A stretch of DNA of 64,000 nucleotides, from positions 10,374,501-10,438,500 of the forward strand of contig NC_064447.1 of assembly GCF_023343835.1 (NCBI RefSeq), given 5' to 3'. This DNA comes from Lagopus muta. Its lineage: Eukaryota; Chordata; Aves; Galliformes; Phasianidae. The position numbers were made by a program, and so were the translations under genes. The notes beneath the pieces were generated by a model. The model was given only the letters and a program-made list of their open reading frames with translations, was not told the origin of the DNA and ran no database searches. Positions 28,086 to 40,110 of this stretch are shown one piece after another; position 1 is the first letter of the stretch, and the number at the start of each line of letters is the position of its first letter.

Positions 28086-29170
28086 CCATCTCCCACGCAA
28101 GCCCAAGGAAGGGGCACACACAGGGCAGCCCCCAGCCCCCTTCCCCCCTCCCCATCTCCCCGTGCCCCCCCGGCGCTCAGCGGAGCGCAGCAGCTGTTCC
28201 CTGCACACTTCACTTGCCCGCAGATGATGATAAATGGCGCTGGGGCTGCGCCGCCCATTGCGCGGGGGTGGGCGGATGCGGGCAGCCAGGAGGAGGGATG
28301 GGGTGCGCAGACCCCCCCTCCACCACCCCCCCCAGGACCGGCTGCTCCTCCCATCCGGCTGCTGGGGAATTCCCTGAGCAGGTCCCTCCCTGAACCCCCC
28401 CAGATGGAATTCCCATTGCAATGGGGTACAGCCTTCCCCATTTGGGGCACGCAGCCCATGAATCCCGCCCACACCCCTCTTTTTTTTTTCCCCCAGCTTT
28501 GCTCTGCTCCTCCCCAGTGAGGAATTTTGCTTGGGAAAAACACTGCCTGCAAACCTCACTCATGACTCAACGTTTCTGCTCCGCCACCGCTGCCAGGGGA
28601 AGCCCGCTGTCCCCCGGCCTCCCCTCCAGCCTGGAAATCCGGCTCAGCCCCCCCCCCCCCCCCACTTCCTCCATTCCCTCTTTTTTCCCTCCTTCATTTA
28701 TTATTTTTTTCCCGTTGCTTTTTGCTTATCCCAGGGAGAAGGGCTCTTTGCAGCAAGCCGCCGCGTCTCTCCTTGCCCCTGCACGCTGCCAGCTGGCAAG
28801 AGAGGGCTTTGCAAAAAGAAAGGGATTAAAAACTAACATACAAGCAACCCCGAGACTCGCTGCAAAGCAGATGCTCCACCTGAGCTTCCCTGGGCAATGC
28901 CTCCTGCAAAGCAAACGAGCTCCGAAGACAAAATTCATGGCAGGGCCGAGCGCGCAGTGAGGGCGGCCGTGTGCTTATCGCTTCCCCCACCAACAGGATT
29001 GACATCAACCTTGAGGCGCTCACAGGAGAGAGGAAAACAAGTCGATGGCTGCACAGGAAATATGGCTGAGGTTAAAGAAGGACCTGGCCTGCCCCGCGCT
29101 GCAGACAAAAGCAAGGACAGCCAACGGGAGCCGTGCCGGGGGGGGTAACAGACAGATCTTCCCCAGCACT
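28086..29170. other. C-rich unique intronic sequence
   Basis: It includes C/T-rich patches (C run at about 28651-28665) and a purine-poor stretch to 28740, then unique sequence. No gene or element is recognised. Confidence 0.45.
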
Positions 29171-29177
29171 GCACTGC

Positions 29178-29395
29178 CCTTCAGCCAACCCGTCAGCCAA
29201 CCCTATGCCAACCCTTCAAACTCAAAGCTTTACCCCAATCCTTCAGCCTCAAACCTGCATCCCCAACCCTTCAGCCAATCCTAAGCCAATCCTTCAGCCC
29301 CAGTGCTTCAGCTCCAACCCGTCAGCCAACCCTATGCCAATCCTTCTAACTCAAACCTTCAGCCCCAACCCTTCAGCCCCAACCAAGTGACCCGC
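29178..29395. repeat. CTTCAGCCAACCC minisatellite
   Basis: About 15 imperfect copies of a 14-17-base unit (aacccttcagcc / aatccttcagcc / aaccctatgcc). Confidence 0.7.
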
Positions 29396-29454
29396 ATGAG
29401 TGAATCCCAGTGTTTGGGTTATTTCTGCTTTTTGCTGGGTGCTCCCGATTCCAT

Positions 29455-29680
29455 CCCAATGCCTTCCTGGCACCACCCCAAATCCCACCTGGGTCTCATC
29501 CAGGTCCCATCCTAATCCCACCACGGTCCCATTTGGGATCCAACCTGATCCCACTCCGGTTCCATCCTGCCCTGTCCTGGTCCCATCCCAATGCCACTGC
29601 AGTCCCATCCTGGCCCCATTCCTGTCCCACCCCCACCTCACCCTAGCCCAATCCCAATCCCAGCCCCATCCCCATTGCCA
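29455..29680. repeat. GGTCCCATCC-type degenerate repeat
   Basis: Repeated words 'gtcccatcc', 'atcccaatgcc' and 'atcccac' at roughly 12-20-base spacing, directly after the previous array. Confidence 0.6.
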
Positions 29681-29934
29681 CGTGCCACATCCACCCACCA
29701 GGGCCACCTCCTGCAAGCAGCCAACAGCTGTGTAAGGAAGCACAAGGCGCCAGCACTTTCCTGAGTGACAGTGAGCAGCACCCAGCACCGATGCTTTTCT
29801 TGTTTTGATGGGATGGGGCAGAAGATGGTTCTGACAGGAGCTCCCCAGGCTGCTCGTGGGGTGGCCCCGCTGCCTTCACCCCTCTTACAGGGAGGAAAAT
29901 AGAGAAAAAAGGGGTAAAACGAAATAAAAAAAAT

Positions 29935-30370
29935 TGACATTTGATGTCGTATGATAAATTATCTCGGCATTATATGCTTCCCGTCTCCAAATCCCGAAGA
30001 CAAACACGCAGGCAGGTTCGCCAGGAAAGCAGCTTTCCAAAGGCCGTCCTCCATTCCCCCATTATTGCCTCTGTCAATCATCGCCGCCGCGATCCTAACC
30101 TCTCGCACCCTGCAAAATCTGCCTGTTCCTTTTGTTCCTGCTGAAAACAGGGGGGGAGGAAAGGGGGAAGGGAGCGGAATTTGGGGCAGGGAACTTCCAA
30201 AAGGGATGATTAAGGAGTTAATCTGCCTGAAATAGATAAGGAGCTTAGAGCTGCTGGTATTTTACTGTCCAAGTTTGGATTCAGTGTGTCTTAAACACTG
30301 GCTGGAATGTACTTAGATATGACCAAAGTACATGTCCCCCCGAGGAATTACGAGGTTGCCAATTAGATTT
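29935..30370. promoter_or_regulatory. Putative conserved non-coding element (A)
   Basis: AT-rich, non-repetitive and CpG-poor compared with its surroundings. It has homeodomain-like TAATC/TTAAT words (for example 'gattaaggagttaatctgcc' near 30205) and 'gaaatagataag'. The character is that of a developmental enhancer; this is inference from composition only. Confidence 0.3.
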
Positions 30371-30724
30371 GCTTCCCAGATTCACTCAAACCTTCACAAG
30401 CTTCTTCAGAGCAGGGAAATTGCTGCCTGTCCCCGGGGAGCAGGGGGAGGCGCGGAGACGCGCTGCCCTCCTTATGAATGAATAAATCACGGCGGCGCAG
30501 AGGCAGCAGGGGGGTTCGCGGCAGCACGGCGCTGCTGGAGGAGGAGAGCCGGGGAAGCCGTGGTGGGCACAGGGCATGGTGTGGTGGGGCTTCCCCTGGT
30601 GGGCGTGGGGCTGGGGGCTGCTGCGGTGGTGCTGGGGGCAGGAGCACGGAGCGAGGCAGGACAAAGAGAGGGGAAGGAGCTGTGGTTCTGAGCCTGGTGG
30701 TGTGCCACGCTGTGTTGTTCTGTG

Positions 30725-31680
30725 CCAAGCTGTGCCATGCCATGATGTGCCATGCCATGATGTGCCATGCCATGCCACACTGAGCCATGCCATGCCATTC
30801 CATGCTGTGCCATGCCATGATGTGCCATGCCATGCCACACTGAGCCATGCCATGCCATTCCATGCGGTGCCATGCCATAATGTGCCATGCCATGATGTGC
30901 CATGCCATGCCACACTGAGCCATGCCATGCCATTCCATGCTGTGCCATGCCATGATGTGCCATGCCATGATGTGCCATGCCATGCCACACTGAGCCATGC
31001 CATGCCATTCCATGCTGTGCCATGCCATGATGTGCCATGCCATGATGTGCCATGCCATGCCACACTGAGCCATGCCATGCCATTCCATGCTGTGCCATGC
31101 CATGATGTGCCATGCCATGCCACACTGAGCCATGCCATGCCATTCCATGCTGTGCCATGCCATGCTGTGCCATGCCATGCCACACTGAGCCATGCCATGC
31201 CATTCCATGCTGTGCCATGCCATGATGTGCCATGCCATGCCACACTGAGCCATGCCATGCCATTCCATGCTGTGCCATGCCATGCTGTGCCATGCCATGC
31301 TGTGCCATGCCATGATGTGCCATGCCATGCCATTCCATGCTGTGCCATGCCATAATGTGCCATGCCATGCCACACTGAGCCATGCCATGCCATTCCATGC
31401 TGTGCCATTCCACGCTGTGCCTTGCCATGCTGTGCCACGCTGTGCCGTGCCATCTCACTCTGCACCATGCTGGGTCACATTATGCCATGCCATGCTGTGC
31501 CATTCCATACCATGCCACATTGTGCCTTGCCGTGTTGTTCCACGCCATATTGTGCCATGCTGCACCATGCCATGCCATACCATGCTGTGTCACGCCATGA
31601 TGTTACATGTCACACCACATCATGCCATGTCATGATGTACCATACCATGCCACACCATACCATGCCATGCCATACACACA
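30725..31680. repeat. CCATG-based higher-order satellite (60- and 75-bp units)
   Basis: Built from the pentamer (T)GCCATGC. A marker word 'cacactgagc' recurs at 30776, 30836, 30911, 30986, 31061, 31121, 31181, 31241 and 31371. The spacings are 60, 75, 75, 75, 60, 60, 60 and 130 bases, all multiples of five. Rows 31081-31260 are nearly identical 60-mers. The edges (31400-31680) decay to degenerate CCATG words. Because 60 and 75 are multiples of three, stop-free frames of 250-360 codons appear on both strands; they are not genes. Confidence 0.92.
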
Positions 31681-31690
31681 TGCACCAGGA

Positions 31691-34600
31691 TAGCCCTATT
31701 GATCACCCCTAGGAGCAGCCCCACAGCACAACCCAGACAGGGAACCACCACCCAAAAAGCAAAGCCACCATCAGAAACAAGTCAAAGCAGCAACAAAAAG
31801 CACCCAGCTTCCAGCACAAAAGCACCCCTTTACCCTCATGTTAACAACACTGTTATTTGTAGCACTCCACAGCACACTGGTGTAAGCTGAGCAGAAGTAT
31901 CATAGTCTGGGGGCAATGCAGCCCCATCAGAGAGGGGCGGGTGGCCCCCGAGCTGCTGGAGCAAAGTTGCAGGAACATCAGCTCGGGATGAAGAGTCCTG
32001 GTAACAGTTGCTATGTGAAACATTCAGAGGTGGAATTTACTGTCACAGTTAATAATAGATGAAGGTTTTAGAATGTTTGATGCTTTACATTTTAAGCCGT
32101 TTGATTTATAATGTTTCAGAAAAGGAGGGGATAAAGCAGGGGGGGAAAAGGCAGGAGGCAAATGGCAGCGTGTGGTAAACATGTGGGGATGGCCGGAGCT
32201 GAGACATGGAAGCATGGAAAGATGGGGCCCGACTGGGATTGATCCCCTCAGCCTCCAGAACGCATTGCCTTCCTTGTTGTTTTCTGTTTTCCTTAAATGG
32301 ATGCATCTCTTCTCATTACTGACTTGCTGGCGCTGCGCTCCCTCGTGCAGGTGTACCTCAAGTGGCCTCCTGAAATAGCAGCACACTGTGCTGGTGGGGT
32401 GTGCTGATTGGGAACGCGGTGCCAAAACAAACAGAAGGGTCTCGCTCCCCTTCTGTGCCACTGCTGTGCTTGTATGAGGGCACACTGATGGCCCAGACCC
32501 TGCTGAGTTCTGTGCGCTGGTACTGCCTGAATGGAAGGATGCTGGGTGGAGAGATGAGGGATGGAGGGATGAGGGATGGAAAGGTGCAGGATGGGGTGAA
32601 GGGATGTTGGGTGGAGGGATGGGCTGGAGGGAATCTGCTTGAAAAAAGGTCACTGCAATCTCCTAAATGAGGATGTCCTCAGTGGGCTGATGCTCTCCAT
32701 TCTCTAAAGGAGCGGAAAGGGATCCCTTGGTGCCCTGTGGTATCTCCTGAGGGGCTGTGAGGCTGTGCAGCACCAGGATGCTGTGGCCCACTGCTCTCCA
32801 GTTCCTTTCTCCAGCTTTTCCCAAGTCCTGCAGCATCCCAGCCCCAGCTTGAGAAATGAACACTCGATCAGAATTCAGTCCCCAGAATGGAACAGCAAGT
32901 GGCAGCAGGTGAGCACCCAGAACTGGGCAGAGAGCTCAGCAGAGTCCTAATCCAATGGGGAAAGGGAATAAGCCACGTTTTCTCCCTAGCAAGACTTGAA
33001 GCAACACAGAAGAGCCAGAGGAGCCCTGAACAGAGAGTGGGCAGCGCTCATGTGTCCCCAGCCTGATGTCCATGGGATGTCCCATACCCCAGAAAGCTCC
33101 GTGGCTGCCACCCGCACCCTGCACAGACACAGGAGGTGGCAGGGACACGTTCCTTGCTGCTCCCGCTGCCCCCACATCATCCCCACAGGGTTTGGCATTC
33201 CCACGGGTCTCGGGGCTGAGCGGCCCCATGATGTCTCAATTAGGGATTGTGCACCACCCGATTTACATATGCACAGCCCGTAAGGAGCGGAGTGTCACTT
33301 CTTTATAGGGCTCCTTTGACACATGGGGTAGCTTGCCTTAATGAGGGGGATATTCCACAAAGATCCGTTACTAATGGGCTTGAGGGCGGCGAGCAGACGC
33401 TTGCACAGCCACAGCCAGAGCCCAGCTGGGGTCCCACTGAGAGCCTGGAGGCTCAGCCCCCCCGCTGCCCCCACTGCGGATGGGTTTTGGGGCATTCCAA
33501 TGGTTCCTTGGCATCACAGAGCAGCGTCACCTCCAGTCTTTGCTTGGCCAGAAAATCCATTTGCAGAGCCTACTGAGAGCAGGAGCCTCACATTTCAGCA
33601 TGGCAGCCCTTTCACTCCTCCCCAAAACAGCCTCAGCAGCTCCAGGAGGAGCTCTCCAAGCCAGCAAAGGTCCAGCATCCCCAGTACATTGTGCTGTTTC
33701 CACTCCAAGCACCAAAAATATCGACATCCCCAACAATTAGCTGCAGGTCAGTTATCTCCAGGAGACCATATTCTCAAAATCCACACAATGGCCTTCAAAC
33801 CCAAACCCTCATCCGATAGGTTCAGGGGCAGCTGTGCGTCCCTCCCTGCAGAGCCCAGATACGTGCAGCGCACGGATGCAGCCCCACTGCCAAGCCTGGA
33901 CCCCCATTAGCAGGAGGTGCTCTGTGAGCCCCCCACCGGCTGCACGGCGTTGGCAGCACCGAGCGGAGCGTCCCAAGGCACTGTCACAAGGCATTAAGCG
34001 GCGGTGCTAAAAATAAGAGACGGCAAAAAAAAAATAAACAAGGAAACGGCAAAGCCCTGCCCACCCCCAGCTGGGGGCTTGGCTGGATTGGATTCCCTCC
34101 CTCCGCCCCCATATCACCCCGCACACCCTACTGGAGGGATCTGGTGGTGGTGGAGGGGATGAGGACATGGTCGGTGCCCAAGGTTGGAGTGGAGCCACGT
34201 GCCCGGCTGCAGGAGGATGGCTGGCGTTGGGCACCAGCTGGTGGGATGCAACGAGCAGCGCGTGTCCCACTGCCACCTCTTGTCCCTGCAGCTCCCTGGG
34301 GGTGTAAGCACACAGCGCTGCCCTCGCTCAGCCCCACAGCCTGGGGAGCACACTGGGCCCCACTGCCTGCCTGCACCCCATGTGGACATGGGGAATGCTG
34401 TCCCCACGCTCCTGGCTCGGGATGGAGTCCATGTCCGCAGCCAGAGCCGTGCGCCCGCCCCAGTGCCTGGGCTCCGGCTGGAATGAATGCATGCACATAC
34501 CTCTGCCTCAGCATGTGTGTTTGCTCTTCTCTTCCGCGGCTGTGATTGATTAAAGGATCAGGGACATCTGAGAATGGAGGCAGCAGCGGCAGCAGCAGCA

Positions 34601-35440
34601 GCAGCTCCCTTTGGACTTGGAGAGCTTCCTTGCCTGCTGCTTGCTGCTGCCGTTGCCTGTCAGGCAGCTTTTAATCAAGGTTTGCTTATATCTGCAAAGG
34701 CCTTTCCCAGAGGGATGAAGGGAGGAAAAGAGGGGGGGAGAGTATATTAACATGCCAGCCACCCTCCCTCTGCCTCTCCTTTGTTTATGGAGAGGGTCAG
34801 TGCTTGGAAACGTCTGACGGGGACAGGGATGGCGCTTTGGGGGTGCTGGGGGGGCAGGCAGTGTGCTTGGGGATGGGGACAGCACATGGAGAGAGCAGGG
34901 CCTGGCAGCTTGGTGGCCCTAGGTGAGTGGGAGGTCTCTGGTGGGGGACATAGGGACCATCCCAGGTGTTCCCAAATGAGGTCTCAGCTCAGCATTATAC
35001 ATTAGCTGAGATCAGCACGGCGGGGAGAACCTAGGTGCTGCCATCTGTCCCCACCCCTGCAGAGGGACACGGTCCCTGTCAACCCTCTGTGCCACAACAG
35101 CCACAGCCAAGAGCCAAGAGGTGGCCTCATCCCCGTGTCCCATGTCCCTTCTGTCCCCAGCAGCAATCCTGGGGCTCCAACAGCACTGAACCCAAAGGGA
35201 CCTCACAGGAGAACAAGGAAGGGTTTGGCCATGATGTTGGGATGCTAGCACTGCCCAACCCCAGCAGCACCCACGGATCACCTGCTCCAAGCACACACCA
35301 CAGACTCCAGGTGCAGGGCACCCAGCCTGGCAATCTGGTGACCCCCAGCCCCGTCCTCTCTATGAGCACTGTCTGTCCCTGCTGCCATTCAAGCACATCG
35401 CACAGGCTCCCCGCGTTACCTTATGGCTCAGCTAATGACC
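31691..35440. other. Unique intronic sequence with small repeats
   Basis: It contains a GGGATGGA-rich patch (32530-32645) and AT-rich unique stretches at 32000-32130 and 33230-33380. The rest is featureless to my reading. Confidence 0.4.
33230..33380. promoter_or_regulatory. Putative conserved non-coding element (B)
   Basis: An unusually complex unique stretch with 'caattaggg', 'atttacatatgcac' (octamer-like), 'ctttatagggctcc' and 'ccttaatgaggggg'. It lacks repeats or CpG richness. Enhancer-like by composition only. Confidence 0.25.
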
Positions 35441-35645
35441 TGCTGCAAGTACAACTTGAAAAACCGCACTCCTCGCCAGCCATTAAACTGGTTAGGACCA
35501 GCGGGTCATGCTTTATTGCTTTAATAACTGAGTTTATGAAAGGTCGTCTCATAACTGATAACATGCATAATTTTTGTAACTTAATTAATGCTGCTAATAT
35601 ACTGGAGTCTCCATCAGCTGCTGTTGCAACTGATGTGTAGTTTGC
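35430..35645. promoter_or_regulatory. Putative conserved non-coding element (C)
   Basis: About 200 bases of AT-rich, non-repetitive DNA, including 'cagccattaaactggttag', 'tttattgctttaataactg', 'aactgataacatgcataatt' and 'taacttaattaatgctgc'. There are several TAAT cores and a TGCATAAT POU-like word. It stands out sharply from GC-rich flanks. Confidence 0.4.
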
Positions 35646-38600
35646 ATCCCGAGCGGGTGAGCGCAACCCAGAGCTTGCTGTGCATCAAGGTGTGGGGATG
35701 CTCTGCAGCACATCCTCATCCCATCCCCGTGGTGCTGCAACTAAGAGCACGGCTTGCAGTGACTCCCTGGCTGCAAGGGAACTTCTATGAGCGTGCAGGA
35801 GTGGGGATCCCAGCTCCAAACCTGATCGGCCAATGCCTGCAGCAAAGCTATTTCTCTACGTGCCCACATGCTCAGCTGTTGGAGCCAAGGGTGCACGCAC
35901 CTCCCAGGAGAGTTCTGCCCTAGGAAGGATCAATGCCTCTGCACCTTCAGCAAACTCCATCCCCACTGAGATGGGAATTGGGAAATGAGTTTTGCCTCGA
36001 GGAATAATTTGGGGCTGTGCCATGGCGGTTTCCCCCACTGACCCCACTTTTCCCAGTGATGCTGCTGGCACGGGGCAGCTCCTCAGTGCCACGTACCAGC
36101 CATGGCCCCACAGAGCTCAGTGTCAGCAAGCAGCCCCAGCACTGCATTTTTAAGGCCAACTTCTTCAACAAGAATGCATTTTTCTCATTAGGGAGAGGAA
36201 AAATATAAAGGCAAACAGCTTCTCCCCAGCACCCAAACGCACGCACACCTGGAGGGCTGCAAACAGAGGCAGTTCCAGGGAGCAGAGCCCTGCAAAAATG
36301 CTCCTGAATGGGAGCACATAGAGGAGCTGCAGCACACACAAGGAGCTGCAAATCCCAGCCCTGCACACTGCACTGTGCTGCTCCAGCTGCCTGCTTAGTT
36401 TTGCAAATTCTGGCTGCAAAAAGCCAACATGTCTGCTGCTGCTGCTGCTGCTGCATGGCAGTGATTGCTCAGCGCTGGTTATCGCCTGCCAGCACAGCGC
36501 TGCTGCACCGGGGCAATGCAGGTAGATAGATAATTTCCCAGCGAGTTTTCCAAGGCAGTGGGTGGAATCTGCTTGCGTGTGATTAGACAGCTTGGCTTTT
36601 TGTTTTCCTTCAGAGAGAAGGGGAAAAAAAAAAAATTAAAAAAAAAAAAAAAAAAAGAGAGGCATGAAATATGCAGCTTCCCATCCCCTCTGCCCTGCAA
36701 CACAGCCCTGCACGCATCGCAGAGATGGTCCCTCCGGGACGCACAGCTTTGCCCACACTCTGAGCAATGATCCCGTGGAACGAGGCTGTGATCTGTCATC
36801 AATCACTGCGGGCGCTTCGCCCTCCCTTGCACGCTGCGAGAGCGAGCTCCTGGCTCCCAAAATCAAAGGGTGCAGAGTGGGAGGGGTGCTGGAGCCCTGC
36901 GTAGGGACGTGATGCGGGGAGCCCGTGTGCAGCCCCATGGTGGGAAAGGGAAGAGCCCAGCAGCACTGGGATCTGCAAGGTGGCATCAGGATAAGCTCCT
37001 CAGCAGCTCTGCCCTGCCAGGGAAGGCAATGGCTGGGTTGAAAGCCTGTGCTGCCCCTGGGGAGCTCAGCACAGCGTTCCCATCTCGCACGATCCCGTCC
37101 GTCCGTCCATCTGTCTGTCCACAAATACCAATTACGGTTTGGGAGAATGTATATCTGAGATGTGCAAATACAAAAGGCAGGAAATAAAAGTCATCTCTTA
37201 CCGAAGAGGAGAGGTAACCATGACTACCTGGGACCTCATTTAAAACTGTGCCGGCCGCAGGCTAAAAGGCACCGCTTCCCATTGTTACACGCGTTTACGG
37301 AGTGCTTTGAAACCCCCGAGCCCCCCCAAAACCAGCTGGAAAGTACGGCTGGCAATGAGAAATGGGGCGGGGGGCGGGGAGGGGGGGTGATGGGCAAGCT
37401 ATTTATTTCTGTTTGCAGGTTGGTTCCGCATTCCCCCCCACTACGTGAGCGCTGCAACTTCAAATGAGCATCGCAGATGGAGCTCCGGCGCTGGCACCAC
37501 GTGGCCCCGTGGCACAGCCACGACCAGTGACCAACACCCACAGTGTGAGCGTGGCTACCATGTGCCCAGGGCTTGGTAGCCACCGGTGCCGGCCCCGCCG
37601 CAGCGTCTGCTTCCCCACAGGGCCAACTGGGGCATTTTCTGCTTTTTTCTTTCCGAGCAGGGGAACAACAAATGGTGAGGAGTGAGTGATGGATCGCCCG
37701 TCTGCGTGCACAAACGCCCTTTGATCGGGGATGTGAATGGGGCATTGAGGAGCGGGCCGCTCCCAGCCTGGGAAGGACGCGGCATCCCAAAGCGCTGCGG
37801 TTGTGCCACGTGGCTCCTGAGCTGCCCTCAGCTCTGAGCTTTTGAGGACCCTTTAGGAACGTCCCCACAGGGCCGAGGCACGGCGATCCATCGGGTGATG
37901 GATGGTCCCAGCTCCAAGCTTGGCATGTGAGCAGTGGGACGCATGGATTTCCTACCCGTGTATCAAGGACGGGTCAGCGCCAGACGGTGCCACAGCGATG
38001 CCCCACTGGAACACCCACACGTCACTGCAGTAACAAACTGAGGGCTCAGTGTGGGGTGTGCCCCTGTGCTGGGCTATGGGGAGCCCATTGGGATGGCACA
38101 GAACCCACTGTCTCTGCACTCTGCAAATCCTCGTCCTGTGAAAGCATCATATAATGCTTCTCTGGGGTAGGGAATGGTGCTGCTGGGGCTGGGGTAACGG
38201 GGGTGAGGTCATGGCATGAATGTGAGCTCACAGAACTGCGCATGCTGGGTGAGCAGGCACAATCCATGGCCCAAATCTCGGGCCACAGCACCGGGCTGCA
38301 GGCGGGTGCCCAAGGCAGGAATTATGGTCGGTACAAAAGACAATGACAGTGAATCTTGTTACTGGCTTTTCAACAAACGTAATTCCTTTTTATTAGAAAA
38401 TTAAAGGGTATGAAAAGCTTTCCAAGGCTGAAGAGCTGAAATGTGCTTTCATAAAATATGCGGCATCTGATAAAACGGATTTGCTGTCTGCCTGCCCCGC
38501 TGCCTCCCTTCCTGCTGCTTTCCCCCTTCTGCCAAAGCACTGACCCCACTCTGCCCCACATCCCTAAATGGGAGCACTGAGCCCACGGGGACCACAACAC

Positions 38601-39185
38601 AGCCCCCCAACTCTTGTATGCAACAGCACCAGTCTCTAATTTTTTCAGCTGAACAGAGCTCTGAATGGCAGTTTATCCCCTCTGGGGCTGCAGGTTACAA
38701 CTGCTGACCCAACCCACCCCTAGCCCTAACTCCCTAACCATCACCCAGCCAGACCACACAGCAGTTATGGGAAGGTAATGAGAGGTGATAACGGGCAGCC
38801 AGGGCACTAAGGTAACCCGAGGTATGTCATCTCTTCCTTTTCATGTTTCCTTCTCCAGGTTTTCCACCGCCCCCATGGCCCAAACCAGCCGGGCAGGATC
38901 ATGGGCACACAGAGCGCCATAGTACCAGGGCAACAGTGCAGCCCCATCCCTGCATCTCGTGTGGGCACAGCACATCTCCACGGAGGGCTTTTAGCTGCGG
39001 TGCTGGGACTGATCATGGAGACAGCACCGTGACACCGTGGTGACCGTCACCTTACGCTGGCAGAGACGCAGGGAGGCGGCACAGCAGAGCGGCTAATCCC
39101 AGCTCCATCGCCAAGCGACTCCATAGAGACACCTGGATGACCCAGGGCTGGGTGCAGGATGCCTCCAGCCCGGCCATGAGGGCAG
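35646..39185. other. Unique intronic sequence
   Basis: It contains a CTG/CAG run (36433-36455), an A-rich tract (36620-36657), and AT-rich unique stretches at 37120-37215 and 38330-38470. No gene is recognised. Confidence 0.4.
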
Positions 39186-39189
39186 GATG

Positions 39190-40110
39190 GCAGCACCGGC
39201 GCTGAGAGCGCGGCACGGCGCGTCCCGGTGTGCCCCCTCCAAGCATCACCGCCCCGCAGCCATCGTCCCCTCCCGCTCGGCGCCCGCGTGCCGGCGATTA
39301 CCGCAGGAAGAGCTGTAACGCTACAGCGAGCCTCGGCGCTCAGCCCCGCTACAAATCAGGGTCAGGCAGCAGCGCTGTTCGACAGAACCCGCCACGACGT
39401 GCTCCTGCTCCTAATGCCTTCCCCGGCGCACAGCAGGGACACGGAGCAGAGCGAGACGGGGCCGAGCGCGGCCCCCGGGGGTGTTTTCTCTTCTGTTTGC
39501 TCCGGTTTTACCTTTCCACAGCTGCGAATGTGGTTACAACACGTTTGCCGTGCCTATTTTTAGAGCTGCACGTCGTTTCTTCTCCATCGTGAGACAGGAA
39601 ATGCTGACGGGACCGATGGCTGCGGGGCCATTCGCTCCTCCCCGGATGGTGCCTTCGAGCAGCACCGTGCTCGCATCCTGCGCCTCCACTGCAACCAACA
39701 GGGGGAGAAGCCCCCAGCCCTCCAGCTCTTTGCTATCCACATAGAACCAGGAGAGTGTGGCAAGCCCGCTGTGCCTCAGTTTCCCCAATGCAAGCCTTAG
39801 AGTAGAGACAAACCCATCAGCACGGACGGCGATGCAGCAGCACCGGGCATGGGGCTGTGCGCTGCCTTCCCCAAGCGTTTCCCCATTGCCACCATCCCAC
39901 AAACCCACATATGCAAAGAAACAATCCGGAGCCGCCGAGCTCCATCCCCCAAGCCGCGTGCCGCCGCCCGTGCCTGGCTCTGAGCGCGGTGTCGGCAGCC
40001 AGCGAGCGCGGCCGTGCGGGTACCCGCTGTTTGAATGTCAACACCTCATTTATACATCTTGATTGGCTCTCATCAGCCATGCTGTGTTACACCTGATTGC
40101 TCCGAGCCGG
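39190..40110. promoter_or_regulatory. CpG-rich segment in the RAI1 upstream region
   Basis: Elevated CpG (for example 39200-39310, 39390-39480, 39940-40025), followed by a TATA-poor AT-rich block with 'gattggc' (inverted CCAAT-like, about 40060). It could be an internal promoter or first exon region of RAI1 or of a non-coding RNA. No splice or transcript evidence is available. Confidence 0.3.

Noticed and set aside
29178-29395. CRISPR-like spaced repeats
   Set aside because: The repeats are degenerate, directly abutting and lack unique spacers of constant length; the genome is vertebrate.
30363-31468. Three overlapping minus-strand reading frames of 323-360 codons and a 259-codon plus-strand frame
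   Set aside because: All lie in the CCATG satellite; units of 60 and 75 bases keep several frames open at once. The products (MAWHG... and PCHA... repeats) resemble no protein.
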